A stretch of 64,000 bases of DNA from a bacterium HR11 (GTDB lineage: Bacteria > Acidobacteriota > HRBIN11). Positions 33,673 through 42,012 of this stretch are shown here, in pieces. The stretch is taken from contig BEHN01000016.1 in NCBI GenBank assembly GCA_002898535.1, positions 1 through 64,000 on the forward strand, read 5' to 3'. The notes under the pieces were generated by a model, which saw nothing but the letters and a program-made list of their open reading frames with translations, was not told where the DNA came from and ran no database searches. The position numbers and the translations under genes were made by a program. The stretch's first letter is position 1, and every line of letters starts with the position of its first letter.

Positions 33673-34824
33673 ATGGTCCGGAAGCTCGTGACCACCATCC
33701 TGGGGCTCGCCCTCTTCCTGACAGGGACCCCCACGGTCGCCCGGGCCGTCCCGGCGTTCGCCAAGAAGTACAACCTCCCGTGTAGCGGCTGTCATACGAT
33801 CTGGCCGATGCTGAACGAATTCGGCCGAAAGTTTAAGGAATATGGATACCGCCTGAGTCCCGATCAGGAACTGTCGGACCAGGAGCACGTGAAAGCCCTG
33901 GGGATGAGCCTGTTTAAGGGGAACCCCCTGGCCGTGCGCGTCGTCGGGTTCCTGGCCGACAAGAAAAAAGAAGGCGAGCTCAAGATTCGACCCTTCCATG
34001 AAGCCGAGGTCTTCATCGCCGGCAACGTCCTGGAGAAGATCTCGGCCTTCGTCGAGTTTGAGGCGGAAGACGAAGAAGGATGGAAACCGGCTGGCGAGAT
34101 GGGCAAGGTCGGATTCCATCCGCGCCCGGAAGTGAACGTCGTGGCCGGTTATGGGTCCGTCCTGACGGCCGACCCCTACCAGCCCCTCAACCATTCTCAA
34201 TTCACACGGGCCATGCCCATGGTCGTCCACCACGGGTTCGTGGCCGACCAGCCCCTGGGCGAGTCCACGCCCTTTATCTCGGTCTACGGACGGGTCGCCC
34301 GACGGCTCTTCTACCTGGCCACCGTGAGCACGGGCGTCGGGGACCTGGAAGGCGAGGACAAGAAGGACTGGACGGCCCGGCTCGCCGTGGACGTGACCCG
34401 GAACGTGACCGTCGGGGGCTTGGCCCTGGAAGGCCGGAAGGCCGTCGGTGAGGAAGAGACTCAGAAGTACCGGCGCCTGGGGGTCGACTTTCAGGTCCAG
34501 TTCTACCGTTGGAGCGTCATGGGGGCCTACCTGCGGGCTTCCGACGAGATGGGCCCCGGCGGTCCCCGTCAGAAGGACCACGTCCTGTACGCCCAGGCCT
34601 ACTACATCTTCTTCCAGCAGGGCCGACGACCCCTCGTGACACCCATCGTTCGCATCGAGAACTACTCGATGGAGGGCATGAAATACACGGATGGCCTCGT
34701 GAACCTCACGGTCTTCCCCTGGGAAAACGTAAAGTTCGCCGTCGAGTTCTGGACCAACCTGAGCGTCCCCGAGGGCGTCTCCAAAAGCAACCGGATCAGC
34801 TTCATCGTCGACACAGCCTTTTAA
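33673..34824 (+). CDS. monohaem cytochrome c with C-terminal outer-membrane beta-barrel, Cyc2-like porin-cytochrome
   Basis: This 383-residue protein has a signal peptide (LGLALFLTGTPTVARA). Just after it comes PAFAKKYNLPCSGCHTIWP, a single C-x2-C-H haem site, followed by LNEFGRKFKEYGYRL. This arrangement is typical of fused porin-cytochromes such as Cyc2. Residues of about 95-383 are amphipathic beta strands (VNVVAGYGSVL, FISVYGRVARRLFYLATVS, VKFAVEFWTNLSV) and the chain ends in phenylalanine, as outer-membrane barrels do. Cyc2 oxidises extracellular iron; here the electron partner is unknown. It is shorter than typical Cyc2. GGAGG precedes the ATG, and it is first in the operon with the cytochrome complex. 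Confidence 0.65.
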   Translation: MVRKLVTTILGLALFLTGTPTVARAVPAFAKKYNLPCSGCHTIWPMLNEFGRKFKEYGYRLSPDQELSDQEHVKALGMSLFKGNPLAVRVVGFLADKKKEGELKIRPFHEAEVFIAGNVLEKISAFVEFEAEDEEGWKPAGEMGKVGFHPRPEVNVVAGYGSVLTADPYQPLNHSQFTRAMPMVVHHGFVADQPLGESTPFISVYGRVARRLFYLATVSTGVGDLEGEDKKDWTARLAVDVTRNVTVGGLALEGRKAVGEEETQKYRRLGVDFQVQFYRWSVMGAYLRASDEMGPGGPRQKDHVLYAQAYYIFFQQGRRPLVTPIVRIENYSMEGMKYTDGLVNLTVFPWENVKFAVEFWTNLSVPEGVSKSNRISFIVDTAF

Positions 34825-34846
34825 TGCTTAATGCAAGGGGTGGATC

Positions 34847-35815
34847 ATGGGACGAGATAGGTCGACGTTCCTTGGAACATGGTGGCTGAGAGGCATCCTG
34901 GCGCTCACGGTCGCCACCGTCCTTATGGGCACCCCCTCGTTGGGATTCTCTATAGGGCAAAACCCTTATACGGGCGATGCGGAAGCTGCCCAGGAGGGGC
35001 ATCAACTGTACTTAAAAGTGGGCTGTGCGGGTTGCCACGGGTCGGGCGGCGGGGGCGGGATGTGCCCATCTCTGACCGACTGCAACTGGCAATGGGGCGG
35101 CGACGATGAGACCCTCTTTCGGCTCATCAAGGGTGAACTCCCCCAGCAGACGATGCTCCGGGTCTTCGGAAGCGTCCTGACGGATGACCAAGTCTGGAAG
35201 ATCATCACGTGGATTCGCTTCATCAACCGGTGTTCGGAGACGACGAACGCCATCGTCGCCGGCTCTGATTCTACTCCAGCGACTTCCGGTACGGGCGTCA
35301 TCACCGGGGTCGTGCGGCACGCCTCGGTCGCCCAGTTCGAGACGGTCGTTTACATCGACGACGATGTCCCCGGCTGGAAGCCGTCGGGCCCCCTGACGGC
35401 CGTCATGGACCAGAAGGACAAGACGTTTATCCCCCACGTCCTGCCGGTCGTCGTCGGGACGAAGGTCGAGTTCCTCAACAGCGACCCCTTCGAACACAAC
35501 GTGTATTCGCCGGAGGGCGGCTACGACCTGGGGATGGCACCCCAGGGGAAGAAGATCGTCTATACCTTCAAAAAGCCCGGCGTGTACACCCAGTTGTGTC
35601 GGCCCCATCCGGAGATGCTGGCCTTCGTCGTCGTCTTGAAGAACCCCTTCTTTGCGAAGACCGACAAAGAGGGCCGCTTCCGCATCGAGGGCGTACCGGC
35701 CGGGACGTGGCACCTGAAGGTCTGGAACGAACGGCTGAAGCCCCAGGAAGCCGAGAAGCGCTACACCGTCGAGGTCCGGGCCGGTCAGGAAGTCTCGGTG
35801 ACCCTGGAGCCCTAA
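34847..35815 (+). CDS. cytochrome c fused to amicyanin-like cupredoxin
   Basis: A 322-residue exported fusion. After the signal (LRGILALTVATVLMGTPSLGF), residues of about 45-130 form a cytochrome c domain with CAGCH near 60, extra cysteines and an I-K-G-E-L segment before LPQQTML. Residues of about 150-322 match the cupredoxins encoded at 13229, 27842 and 29359: HNVYSPEG, CRPHPEM (C-x2-H-x2-M), AFVVVLKNPFFAKTD, then a regulatory-like C-terminal domain. The fusion puts a haem and a type-1 copper in one chain, suited to electron relay in the periplasm. It is 22 bases after the Cyc2-like gene. Confidence 0.85.
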   Translation: MGRDRSTFLGTWWLRGILALTVATVLMGTPSLGFSIGQNPYTGDAEAAQEGHQLYLKVGCAGCHGSGGGGGMCPSLTDCNWQWGGDDETLFRLIKGELPQQTMLRVFGSVLTDDQVWKIITWIRFINRCSETTNAIVAGSDSTPATSGTGVITGVVRHASVAQFETVVYIDDDVPGWKPSGPLTAVMDQKDKTFIPHVLPVVVGTKVEFLNSDPFEHNVYSPEGGYDLGMAPQGKKIVYTFKKPGVYTQLCRPHPEMLAFVVVLKNPFFAKTDKEGRFRIEGVPAGTWHLKVWNERLKPQEAEKRYTVEVRAGQEVSVTLEP

Positions 35816-35873
35816 AGCATCGGCCGGTCGTGATCACGCCGGCTACCTCACTGCCTCATCCGAGGAGGCCGCC

Positions 35874-36560
35874 GTGCGGCGTGCTGACGAAATGTCCGGT
35901 CGTCTTCGCGGAGACCCCGGGGTTCGCAACCTGTGGCGGGTTTTCTGGGGGGTCGTCCTCCTGCTCGGGGCGTGGTACGGTCTGCTGATCCGGCAGGCCC
36001 TCGTCTGGACGCCGGCCCGCTTTGTCCGGGAGAAGTCGCCTCCGGTGTGGGCATCCGTCGAACTCCCGGCTTGGGCCCGACCCCTGTCGGCACCGACGAC
36101 GGGTCCGCCGGAACGGCCCTCAGCCCTCCCGACGACGCCTTCGGAGCTTCCAAACGTCGAGCGGGGGCGGCGGCTATTCCATACGGTGGGCTGTGCCGTC
36201 TGCCATGGGGTCGACGGCGCCGGCGGTGTCCGGAACCCCAACTACGTGCGGGACACGATCCCGGCCCTCGACCGACTGGCCGAGCGAATGCTTCTCTTCG
36301 AGAAGGCCGACATTCAAACGGTCATCGAGGGGCTGGCCCGTCACGACCTGCCGGACACGCTCCCCCAGTCCGGCCTTCCCCGGTGGCCGGTCGTGCGGGC
36401 TCAGTACGAAAGCCTTCGAAACTTGATCTGGAATGGCAATCCGGCCGGCCAGCGGGACCCCCGGGGTCCAGAGCCGATCCCTATGCCGGCGTGGAAAGAC
36501 CGACTGTCGTCCGAGGACGTGGACGACATCCTGGCGTTCTTACTGAGTCGGTCCCTATGA
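35874..36560 (+). CDS. membrane-anchored monohaem cytochrome c
   Basis: This 228-residue protein has an N-terminal membrane helix (VFWGVVLLLGAWYGLLI), a proline-rich linker and a C-terminal cytochrome c domain: RGRRLFHTVGCAVCHGVDGAGG, with axial methionine probably in PIPMPAWKDRLSSEDVDDI. The start is GTG at 35874, set by GAGGAGG upstream. The stop overlaps the start of the pentahaem gene (ATGA). In the complex encoded downstream it could play the role of the monohaem subunit (ActE) of alternative complex III, passing electrons to soluble carriers. Confidence 0.85.
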   Translation: MRRADEMSGRLRGDPGVRNLWRVFWGVVLLLGAWYGLLIRQALVWTPARFVREKSPPVWASVELPAWARPLSAPTTGPPERPSALPTTPSELPNVERGRRLFHTVGCAVCHGVDGAGGVRNPNYVRDTIPALDRLAERMLLFEKADIQTVIEGLARHDLPDTLPQSGLPRWPVVRAQYESLRNLIWNGNPAGQRDPRGPEPIPMPAWKDRLSSEDVDDILAFLLSRSL

Positions 36561-37069
36561 AACCCAAAAAGCTTGGGACGTCCTGGATTTTGGGTGGAGC
36601 GGCGTTGGCCCTCGTCCTGGGTGGCCTGGGAGGCCTGTGGACATCGTCCGGTCTGGAAAAGGGTCCGCCAGCGAGCTCCGTCCCAGCGACGGGGGCATAT
36701 ACGGCCTTTTCCCATCGGAAGCACACGGGTCTGGGGATTGCCTGTGGGGCCTGTCACTTTCAAGCCTATGTCGAGGCCCGGGCCGGCCTTCCGTCGGTCG
36801 AGCTCTGTCGACTCTGCCACCGTTCCGTCGAGGCGCCGCCGGCCTCGTGGGAACCCGCCACCCGGCTTCCGGGGCACGTGTTCTTCTCTCACCGGCGGCA
36901 TACGGTATCGGGCGGCATCTCCTGCGAACGATGCCACGGGGAGGTTCAGACGTGGGATGCGCCCCCGGCCGAACCCGGCTTTCCCCGGGGAATGACGGGG
37001 ATGAACCGTTGCGTGGCCTGTCATCGAATCGTCGGGGCCTCGACGGATTGTCTGAGCTGTCATCGGTAA
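36557..37069 (+). CDS. pentahaem cytochrome c, QrcA/ActA-like
   Basis: This 170-residue protein has an N-terminal anchor (WILGGAALALVLGGLGGLW) and five C-x2-C-H sites: CGACH, CRLCH, CERCH, CVACH and CLSCH. Histidine pairs such as FSHRKHTG and FFSHRRHT supply distal ligands, as in class III cytochromes. Multihaem subunits of this kind (QrcA with six haems, ActA with five) partner molybdopterin-family, Fe-S and NrfD subunits in membrane quinol:cytochrome c oxidoreductases, which is the gene order here. It is coupled to the monohaem gene and ends 12 bases before the molybdopterin-family gene. Confidence 0.88.
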   Translation: MKPKKLGTSWILGGAALALVLGGLGGLWTSSGLEKGPPASSVPATGAYTAFSHRKHTGLGIACGACHFQAYVEARAGLPSVELCRLCHRSVEAPPASWEPATRLPGHVFFSHRRHTVSGGISCERCHGEVQTWDAPPAEPGFPRGMTGMNRCVACHRIVGASTDCLSCHR

Positions 37070-37081
37070 GTCGGAGGAGCC

Positions 37082-39064
37082 ATGGGTTGGACACGACGCC
37101 AGTTCCTTCGGTACGGCGCGAGCGTCGTCGTCGGGACTTCTGTCGCTCGGGGCTTACGGCTCCTGCCGACGCTCGGTCGGGCCCTCGACGCCGTCGGCCC
37201 TCCGGAGGGTCGGGCCTACACGACCCAGGCATGGGTCGAGGGCGCCTGCCTCGGATGTCTCTCCGCCTGCCGCTTTCAGTTCCGTCAGACCGACGGCCGG
37301 GTCGTCGGCATTCGTCCTGACCCCGACCGTCCGTGCCCATGGGCGTATGTCCTCCCCCAGATGTTCTACCACCCCGACCGGGTGACCACAGTCCATGCCC
37401 GAGTCGGCTCGCAGGGAGAGGCGCCATGGAAACCGACCCCGACTCGGGACTTCATCCAAGCCCTGACCCGACTCTTGCGAGAACGGCCGCATCGGACGGC
37501 ATGGGTCTTCCCGAAGCACACGTCTTCGATGACCTATGCGCTCTGGCGAGCCTTGGCCCATGCCTTGGGGTGCCCCGTCTTTCAGGCTGGCTGTCCCCTC
37601 GTCGAGCCGCCGGAAGATGCCCTTGTGCGGGCGACCCAGTGGCCGGCCTGGCGATGGCATCTCGACCGGGCGCCGGCCGTCCTGTCGCTCGGTGCCGATT
37701 GGCTTCAGGCCTGGGAAGACTTCCAAATGGCTCAGCGGACCTTCCGGCGTCTGCGGCCCATGCCTGGCGCCCTCGTCCACGTGGGTCCCCGCCTGAGCCT
37801 GACGGCCATGCACGCCCACCGATGGGTCCCCTGTGAACCCGGAACAGAGCCCCTGATCGGACTCCTCATCGGGCGGCTCCTCCGACTCCGGGGCCGGGTT
37901 CCCCCGAAAGACCTCTCCGGTGAGGAGGCCGAGGCCTTCCACCGAGCCCTCGAGGCCGTTCCCCTGGACGAAGCGGTCCGGGCCCTTCGGGTCCATCCGG
38001 CCGTCGTGGACGCCGTCGTGGAGCGCCTCGGCGATCAGGGGGCCCTAACCCTCGCCCCACGGGGACGGCTCGGCGATCAATGGATCGTCTTGTGGCTGAA
38101 TGTTCTTCTCGACCAGGTCGGCCCCGGTCGGCCCATCGAGCCTGACGTCTTGATCGAGCTTCCGTTACCCGGCGCCGTGGAGGAGCGCCCGGCCGATGAG
38201 CTCCTGGAGCGAGTCGGAAGGGACGTGGACGTCCTCATTTTCTTCGACACGAATCCCCTCTTTGAAAGTCCTGCGCCCCGTCGATGGCAGAAAGCCCTGG
38301 AAACGGCCGAGGCCGTCGTCGCCTTCTCGACCTTTTGGACGGAGACGGCCCGCCGGGCCGACTGGGTCGTGCCCCTGCCCCTGCCGGGGGAGGCGCGGGA
38401 CGTCCAGGTCCGATGGGACGGCCAAACCCTTCAGCCCCTGGAGGTCCGACCGATCCGCCCCGGCCCGTTCCCCCGACCGGATGCGCTCTTGAGGGACTGC
38501 CTCGACGCCCTGAGCCCCTCAGCCGAGACGTTTCCTTGGGATTCCGTGGACCGGGCCGTCGCCGACCTCCGGGTCCGTCAGCCGTCCGGCCCGATGGCGT
38601 ACCGATGGCCCTCGGACTGGCAGTGGACACCGCCGACCTATCAAGGCGAGGGCCTCGTCCTCCTGTGGGACCTGCCGGCCGGCCTGCCAAACCCCTGGAC
38701 CTGGCCCCACCCGTACCTGTACTCGCTGTACGGCCCCCATGTCCGAAAGCCCTGGCAGATATGGGTCGAGGTCCACCCCGAAACGGCTCGGGCCCTTCAC
38801 CTCGACGAGGGCGACGAGGCGGAAGTCTCCAACGGCTCGGCCCGCATTCGGGTCCGTGTCCACGTCGCCCCGACGACGCCGCCCGACGCCGTCACGCTCC
38901 CCCTGGGCGTGGGCCACCGGGTCGGGGCCTTCGCCGTCCCTGGGGAAGGAAGCGTCGGGGACCTGATCGAGCCGACGCCCGACGAGTCCGGGGTCCTCCA
39001 CTGGGCGTCCCAGAAAGTCCGGATTCGGCCCCTGGGGCCGGGAGGCGGTAGGACAGTTAGTTAA
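37082..39064 (+). CDS. molybdopterin-family oxidoreductase subunit, QrcB/ActB1-like
   Basis: A 660-residue protein with a twin-arginine signal (TRRQFLRYGASVVVG). A [4Fe-4S] motif CLGCLSAC follows, with a distal cysteine in RPCPWAY. The remainder has the MopB fold with large divergence and ends in a molydopterin-dinucleotide-binding-like domain (WVEVHPETARALHLDEGDEAEV). I see no clear Cys, Ser or Asp metal ligand in the usual place, as in Qrc and ACIII subunits that have lost the cofactor. That would make it structural and an electron wire rather than a catalyst. Its TAA stop lies inside the terminal TTAA of the MITE-like element. Confidence 0.8.
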   Translation: MGWTRRQFLRYGASVVVGTSVARGLRLLPTLGRALDAVGPPEGRAYTTQAWVEGACLGCLSACRFQFRQTDGRVVGIRPDPDRPCPWAYVLPQMFYHPDRVTTVHARVGSQGEAPWKPTPTRDFIQALTRLLRERPHRTAWVFPKHTSSMTYALWRALAHALGCPVFQAGCPLVEPPEDALVRATQWPAWRWHLDRAPAVLSLGADWLQAWEDFQMAQRTFRRLRPMPGALVHVGPRLSLTAMHAHRWVPCEPGTEPLIGLLIGRLLRLRGRVPPKDLSGEEAEAFHRALEAVPLDEAVRALRVHPAVVDAVVERLGDQGALTLAPRGRLGDQWIVLWLNVLLDQVGPGRPIEPDVLIELPLPGAVEERPADELLERVGRDVDVLIFFDTNPLFESPAPRRWQKALETAEAVVAFSTFWTETARRADWVVPLPLPGEARDVQVRWDGQTLQPLEVRPIRPGPFPRPDALLRDCLDALSPSAETFPWDSVDRAVADLRVRQPSGPMAYRWPSDWQWTPPTYQGEGLVLLWDLPAGLPNPWTWPHPYLYSLYGPHVRKPWQIWVEVHPETARALHLDEGDEAEVSNGSARIRVRVHVAPTTPPDAVTLPLGVGHRVGAFAVPGEGSVGDLIEPTPDESGVLHWASQKVRIRPLGPGGGRTVS

Positions 39065-39326
39065 CAGAGCCGTTCGGTTCGTGAGAATGGCGTCGGGACA
39101 ATCTTTCCCATCGCCCGGGAAGCACGGTTTTTCAAGCATCCGGCAGATGGGCAGGTCGGCAGATAGGCAGATAGAAGCCGGGTGGGCAAGGATCGGCCCC
39201 AGGGCTTTTGGGACCATCTGCCCATCTGCCGAACTGCCTATCTGCCAAAGCTTGAAAACCGTCCTTCCCGAAGGGTCGAAAAAGCCGAATCCATGCGGAT
39301 TTTCACCAACCGAACGGCTCTGTTAA
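39061..39326 (+). mobile_element. MITE-like element with 19-bp perfect terminal inverted repeats, copy E
   Basis: TTAACAGAGCCGTTCGGTT at 39061-39079 is repeated exactly in inverse at 39308-39326. The 266-base element has internal inverted arms of GGCAGATGG/CATCTGCC units and no coding capacity. TTAA at each end may be the target sequence or its duplication. The left TTAA forms the stop codon of the molybdopterin-family gene. It occupies almost the whole gap to the Fe-S gene. Confidence 0.75.
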
Positions 39327-39355
39327 GGCAGTAAGGCGATACGGAGATGCCTGGC

Positions 39356-40045
39356 ATGGTCCGATGGGCTATGGCCATCGACCTGGAGAAGTGTTCGGGA
39401 TGCCAAGCCTGCGTCGTGGCCTGCGCCGCCGAAAACAATGTCCCCCTGGGGTCTCCCCAAGAGGCCACGATGGGTCGGCTCATCCGATGGCTTCAGATGC
39501 TCCCCCGCATCGAGGGCGAGTACCCCCACGTGCGGGCGGAGGTCATCCCGATGATGTGCTTTCAGTGCGAACGACCGCCCTGCACCTACGTGTGCCCCGT
39601 GGCCGCCACGTACAAAAACCCTCAGGGCATCGTCGCCCAAATCTACTGGCGTTGCATCGGATGCCGATATTGCGTTAACGCCTGCCCCTTTACCCTCAAG
39701 TGGTTCAACTGGTTTCAACCCCGATGGCCGGCGACGATGGCCGAGGCGACAAACCCCGACGTGAGCCTGCGGGATAAGGGCGTCACGGAAAAATGTACGT
39801 TCTGTCACCACCGCCTCCAGCAAGCTAAGGACCGGACCCGAGCTGAAGGCCGACCCCTGCGACCCGAGGACTACCGCCCCGCCTGCGTCGAGGCCTGCCC
39901 CCAGGGGGCCCTGGTGTTTGGTGACCTCGACGACCCCGAGAGCCCGGTCGCCCGCTTGGCCCGAAGCCCTCGGGCCTTTCGTTTCCTGGAGGAGCTGGGC
40001 ACCCAGCCCAAGGTCTACTTCCTGGCGGCGACCCCTGAGGCCTGA
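39356..40045 (+). CDS. ferredoxin-like Fe-S subunit (QrcC/DmsB/PsrB-type)
   Basis: A 229-residue periplasm-facing or membrane-associated protein that holds four cubane-cluster motifs: CSGCQACVVAC; CFQCERPPCTYVCP; CIGCRYCVNACP; and CTFCHH paired with CVEACP. This is the pattern of electron-transfer subunits of complex iron-sulfur molybdoenzymes. It lies between the molybdopterin-family and NrfD genes, as in Qrc. Start at 39356 is chosen for its spacing from GGAG; an ATG nine bases upstream is possible. There is no signal peptide, so export would be with the Tat partner. Confidence 0.9.
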   Translation: MVRWAMAIDLEKCSGCQACVVACAAENNVPLGSPQEATMGRLIRWLQMLPRIEGEYPHVRAEVIPMMCFQCERPPCTYVCPVAATYKNPQGIVAQIYWRCIGCRYCVNACPFTLKWFNWFQPRWPATMAEATNPDVSLRDKGVTEKCTFCHHRLQQAKDRTRAEGRPLRPEDYRPACVEACPQGALVFGDLDDPESPVARLARSPRAFRFLEELGTQPKVYFLAATPEA

Positions 40046-40085
40046 CGCCCCGGGGGGCCGCCGCGCCTGTCGTAGAGGTGCTACG

Positions 40086-41564
40086 ATGGCTGAAGTCACG
40101 GGACCCGAGGCCAAGACGAGGGTCCTGAGGCCCCTGACCCGACCGGCGGGATGGGGGTACACCCTGACGGTCGGCGGGCTCGTAGCCATTTTCGGGTGGA
40201 GTCTGTACGCCTGGAGTCGGCAGATTCAGACGGGCCTGGGCGTCACGGGCCTGAACGTTCCCGTCTTCTGGGGCGTATACATCATAAACTTCGTATTCTT
40301 CATAGGGATTTCCCACGCCGGGACCCTCATCTCCTCGATCCTGCGAATCACCGATACCCCCTGGCGGCGACCCTTCACCCGCCTGGCCGAGGCCATCACC
40401 GTCTTCAGCCTCCCCTTCGGCGCCCTGAGCGTCATCGTCGACCTCGGCCGACCCGACCGCCTCCTCCACGTCGTCCGCTACCCCCACTTCACGTCGGCCA
40501 TCCTGTGGGACGTCGTGTGCATCAGTACGTACCTCATCACGTCCTGCCTTTACTTCTACCTGGCCCTGGTCCCTGACATCGCCCTCTGCCGGGACCGCCT
40601 GCCGGAGACACCCGCCTGGCGGAAAAGGCTCTACCGCACCCTGGCCCTGGGATGGCAGGGCACGCCGGTCCAGTGGAGGACCCTGGACCGCCTCCTGACC
40701 GGGATGTCTATCTTTCTGTTTGCCCTCGTCGTGTCCGTGCACACGAACGTGTCCTTCGTCTTCGGGATGACCCTCAAGCCGGGGTGGCATACGACGATCA
40801 TCAGCCCCTTTTTCGTCCTGGGAGCCATCTACTCGGGCGTCGCCACGGTCATCGTCCTGGCCGCCCTGTTCCGACGCCTCTATCGGCTCGAGGACCTCAT
40901 GACCGAGGCCCACTTCCGGTCCTGCGCCAAGTTCCTCCTGGCCCTCTGCTGTTTCTGGCTGTACGCCATGATCGTCGAGCACCTGTTCGTCTTCTACGGC
41001 AAGGAGACGGCCGAACTCCGCATCCTCGAGGCCAAGTTCTGGGGCCCCTATGCGCCCCTCTTCTGGACGATGGTCGCCTGCTGTTTCGGGATCCCCTTCA
41101 CCGTCCTGGCCGTGCCCCGGTGGCGAACGATTCGGAACCTGGTCGTCATTGGTCTCGTCATCGACGTCGGGATGTGGCTCGAGCGATACACGATCATCGT
41201 CCCCAGCGGGGCCTACCCCTATCTCCCCTGGGGGGTCGGGACATACCGGCCTTCCTGGGTCGAGGTCTCCGTCACGGCCGGCTGGCTGGCCGGCTTCCTG
41301 GCCCTCATCCTCCTCTTTGCCCGACTCTTTCCCGTCCTGACCGTCTGGGAGGTCCGGGAGGAACTCGGCGAGGCCCGTTTCAGCCTCGGTGCCCCGGTGC
41401 CGGCCGGGACGGTCGACATGGCGGGGGCCAGTCCGAGCCCGTGGATTCCACCTCTCGGCGGCCGGGGCTCCCCAACCGGGGCTGGCCAGAGTCCAAGCCT
41501 CGCTACGGATGCATCTTTGCAACGCTTTCGGCCGAGTTTTGTATCGAAAATGAGACAAACCTGA
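40086..41564 (+). CDS. NrfD/PsrC-family quinone-reactive membrane subunit (QrcD/ActC-like)
   Basis: This 492-residue protein has about ten membrane helices, beginning GWGYTLTVGGLVAIFGWSLY. It has family features such as FWGVYIINFVFFIGISHAG, DLGRPDRLLHVVRYPHFTS, and LDRLLTGMSIFLFALVVSVHT, with conserved His and Asp/Glu near the quinone site. It would anchor the complex and exchange electrons with the quinone pool. It closes the rightward operon. The last 45 residues are a hydrophilic low-complexity tail (GGRGSPTGAGQSPS). The ATG at 40086 has GAGGTG upstream. Confidence 0.9.
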   Translation: MAEVTGPEAKTRVLRPLTRPAGWGYTLTVGGLVAIFGWSLYAWSRQIQTGLGVTGLNVPVFWGVYIINFVFFIGISHAGTLISSILRITDTPWRRPFTRLAEAITVFSLPFGALSVIVDLGRPDRLLHVVRYPHFTSAILWDVVCISTYLITSCLYFYLALVPDIALCRDRLPETPAWRKRLYRTLALGWQGTPVQWRTLDRLLTGMSIFLFALVVSVHTNVSFVFGMTLKPGWHTTIISPFFVLGAIYSGVATVIVLAALFRRLYRLEDLMTEAHFRSCAKFLLALCCFWLYAMIVEHLFVFYGKETAELRILEAKFWGPYAPLFWTMVACCFGIPFTVLAVPRWRTIRNLVVIGLVIDVGMWLERYTIIVPSGAYPYLPWGVGTYRPSWVEVSVTAGWLAGFLALILLFARLFPVLTVWEVREELGEARFSLGAPVPAGTVDMAGASPSPWIPPLGGRGSPTGAGQSPSLATDASLQRFRPSFVSKMRQT

Positions 41565-41840
41565 AAGACTCCGGGGGTCAGGGTGGCCGGGGACAGTGCT
41601 CCCGAGCATCAAGGGCCATTCTCATTTTTGAGACTCGTCCGTCGGGGCCTTTTCCCAAGTTTGGGACGGGCGGGGAGGACCCAAGCCCCACGCGCCTGGA
41701 GTGGAGTTCCAGAAGGAGTGCGGGGGGCAATGACGAAGGGACGAAGGGACGGGTAACGGTCTTGGGCCGACGGGCCGGTCGGGATCATCCCTACATCGTC
41801 ACTCCATCACTCCATCACCTCGCCACTCCGTCCCTTTGAA
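41565..41840. repeat. non-coding gap with short-unit arms and dyads upstream of the NXR operon
   Basis: TTTGTATC/GAGACAAA (41538-41559, overlapping the NrfD stop) and TCTCA-TTTT-TGAGA (41620-41633) are dyads of regulatory type. 41730-41838 has GACGAAGGGACGAAGGGAC units facing ACTCCATCACTCCATCACC units on the other side. No gene is seen. Confidence 0.5.
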
Positions 41841-41916
41841 ACAAGGCCGACCTGACGCCCTTCTCCCGGGCTCACTTCATCTCGTATCTTCCCTCTCCGG
41901 CCCGATCCCCGGTCAA

Positions 41917-41932
41917 GGGCACGCAATTTGCA
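41917..41932 (+). promoter_or_regulatory. sigma-54 promoter of the NXR operon
   Basis: GGGCACGCAATTTGCA carries GGCAC and TTGC elements with correct spacing. The start point would be near 41943, 70 bases before the first ATG. Confidence 0.65.
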
Positions 41933-42012
41933 CAGCCTCTCCCAAACCCTCGTCGGCGGACGGGCCGGGACTCTGACCCGGCCGGTCGAGCCCCTGACCG
42001 TGGAGGTCCGAC

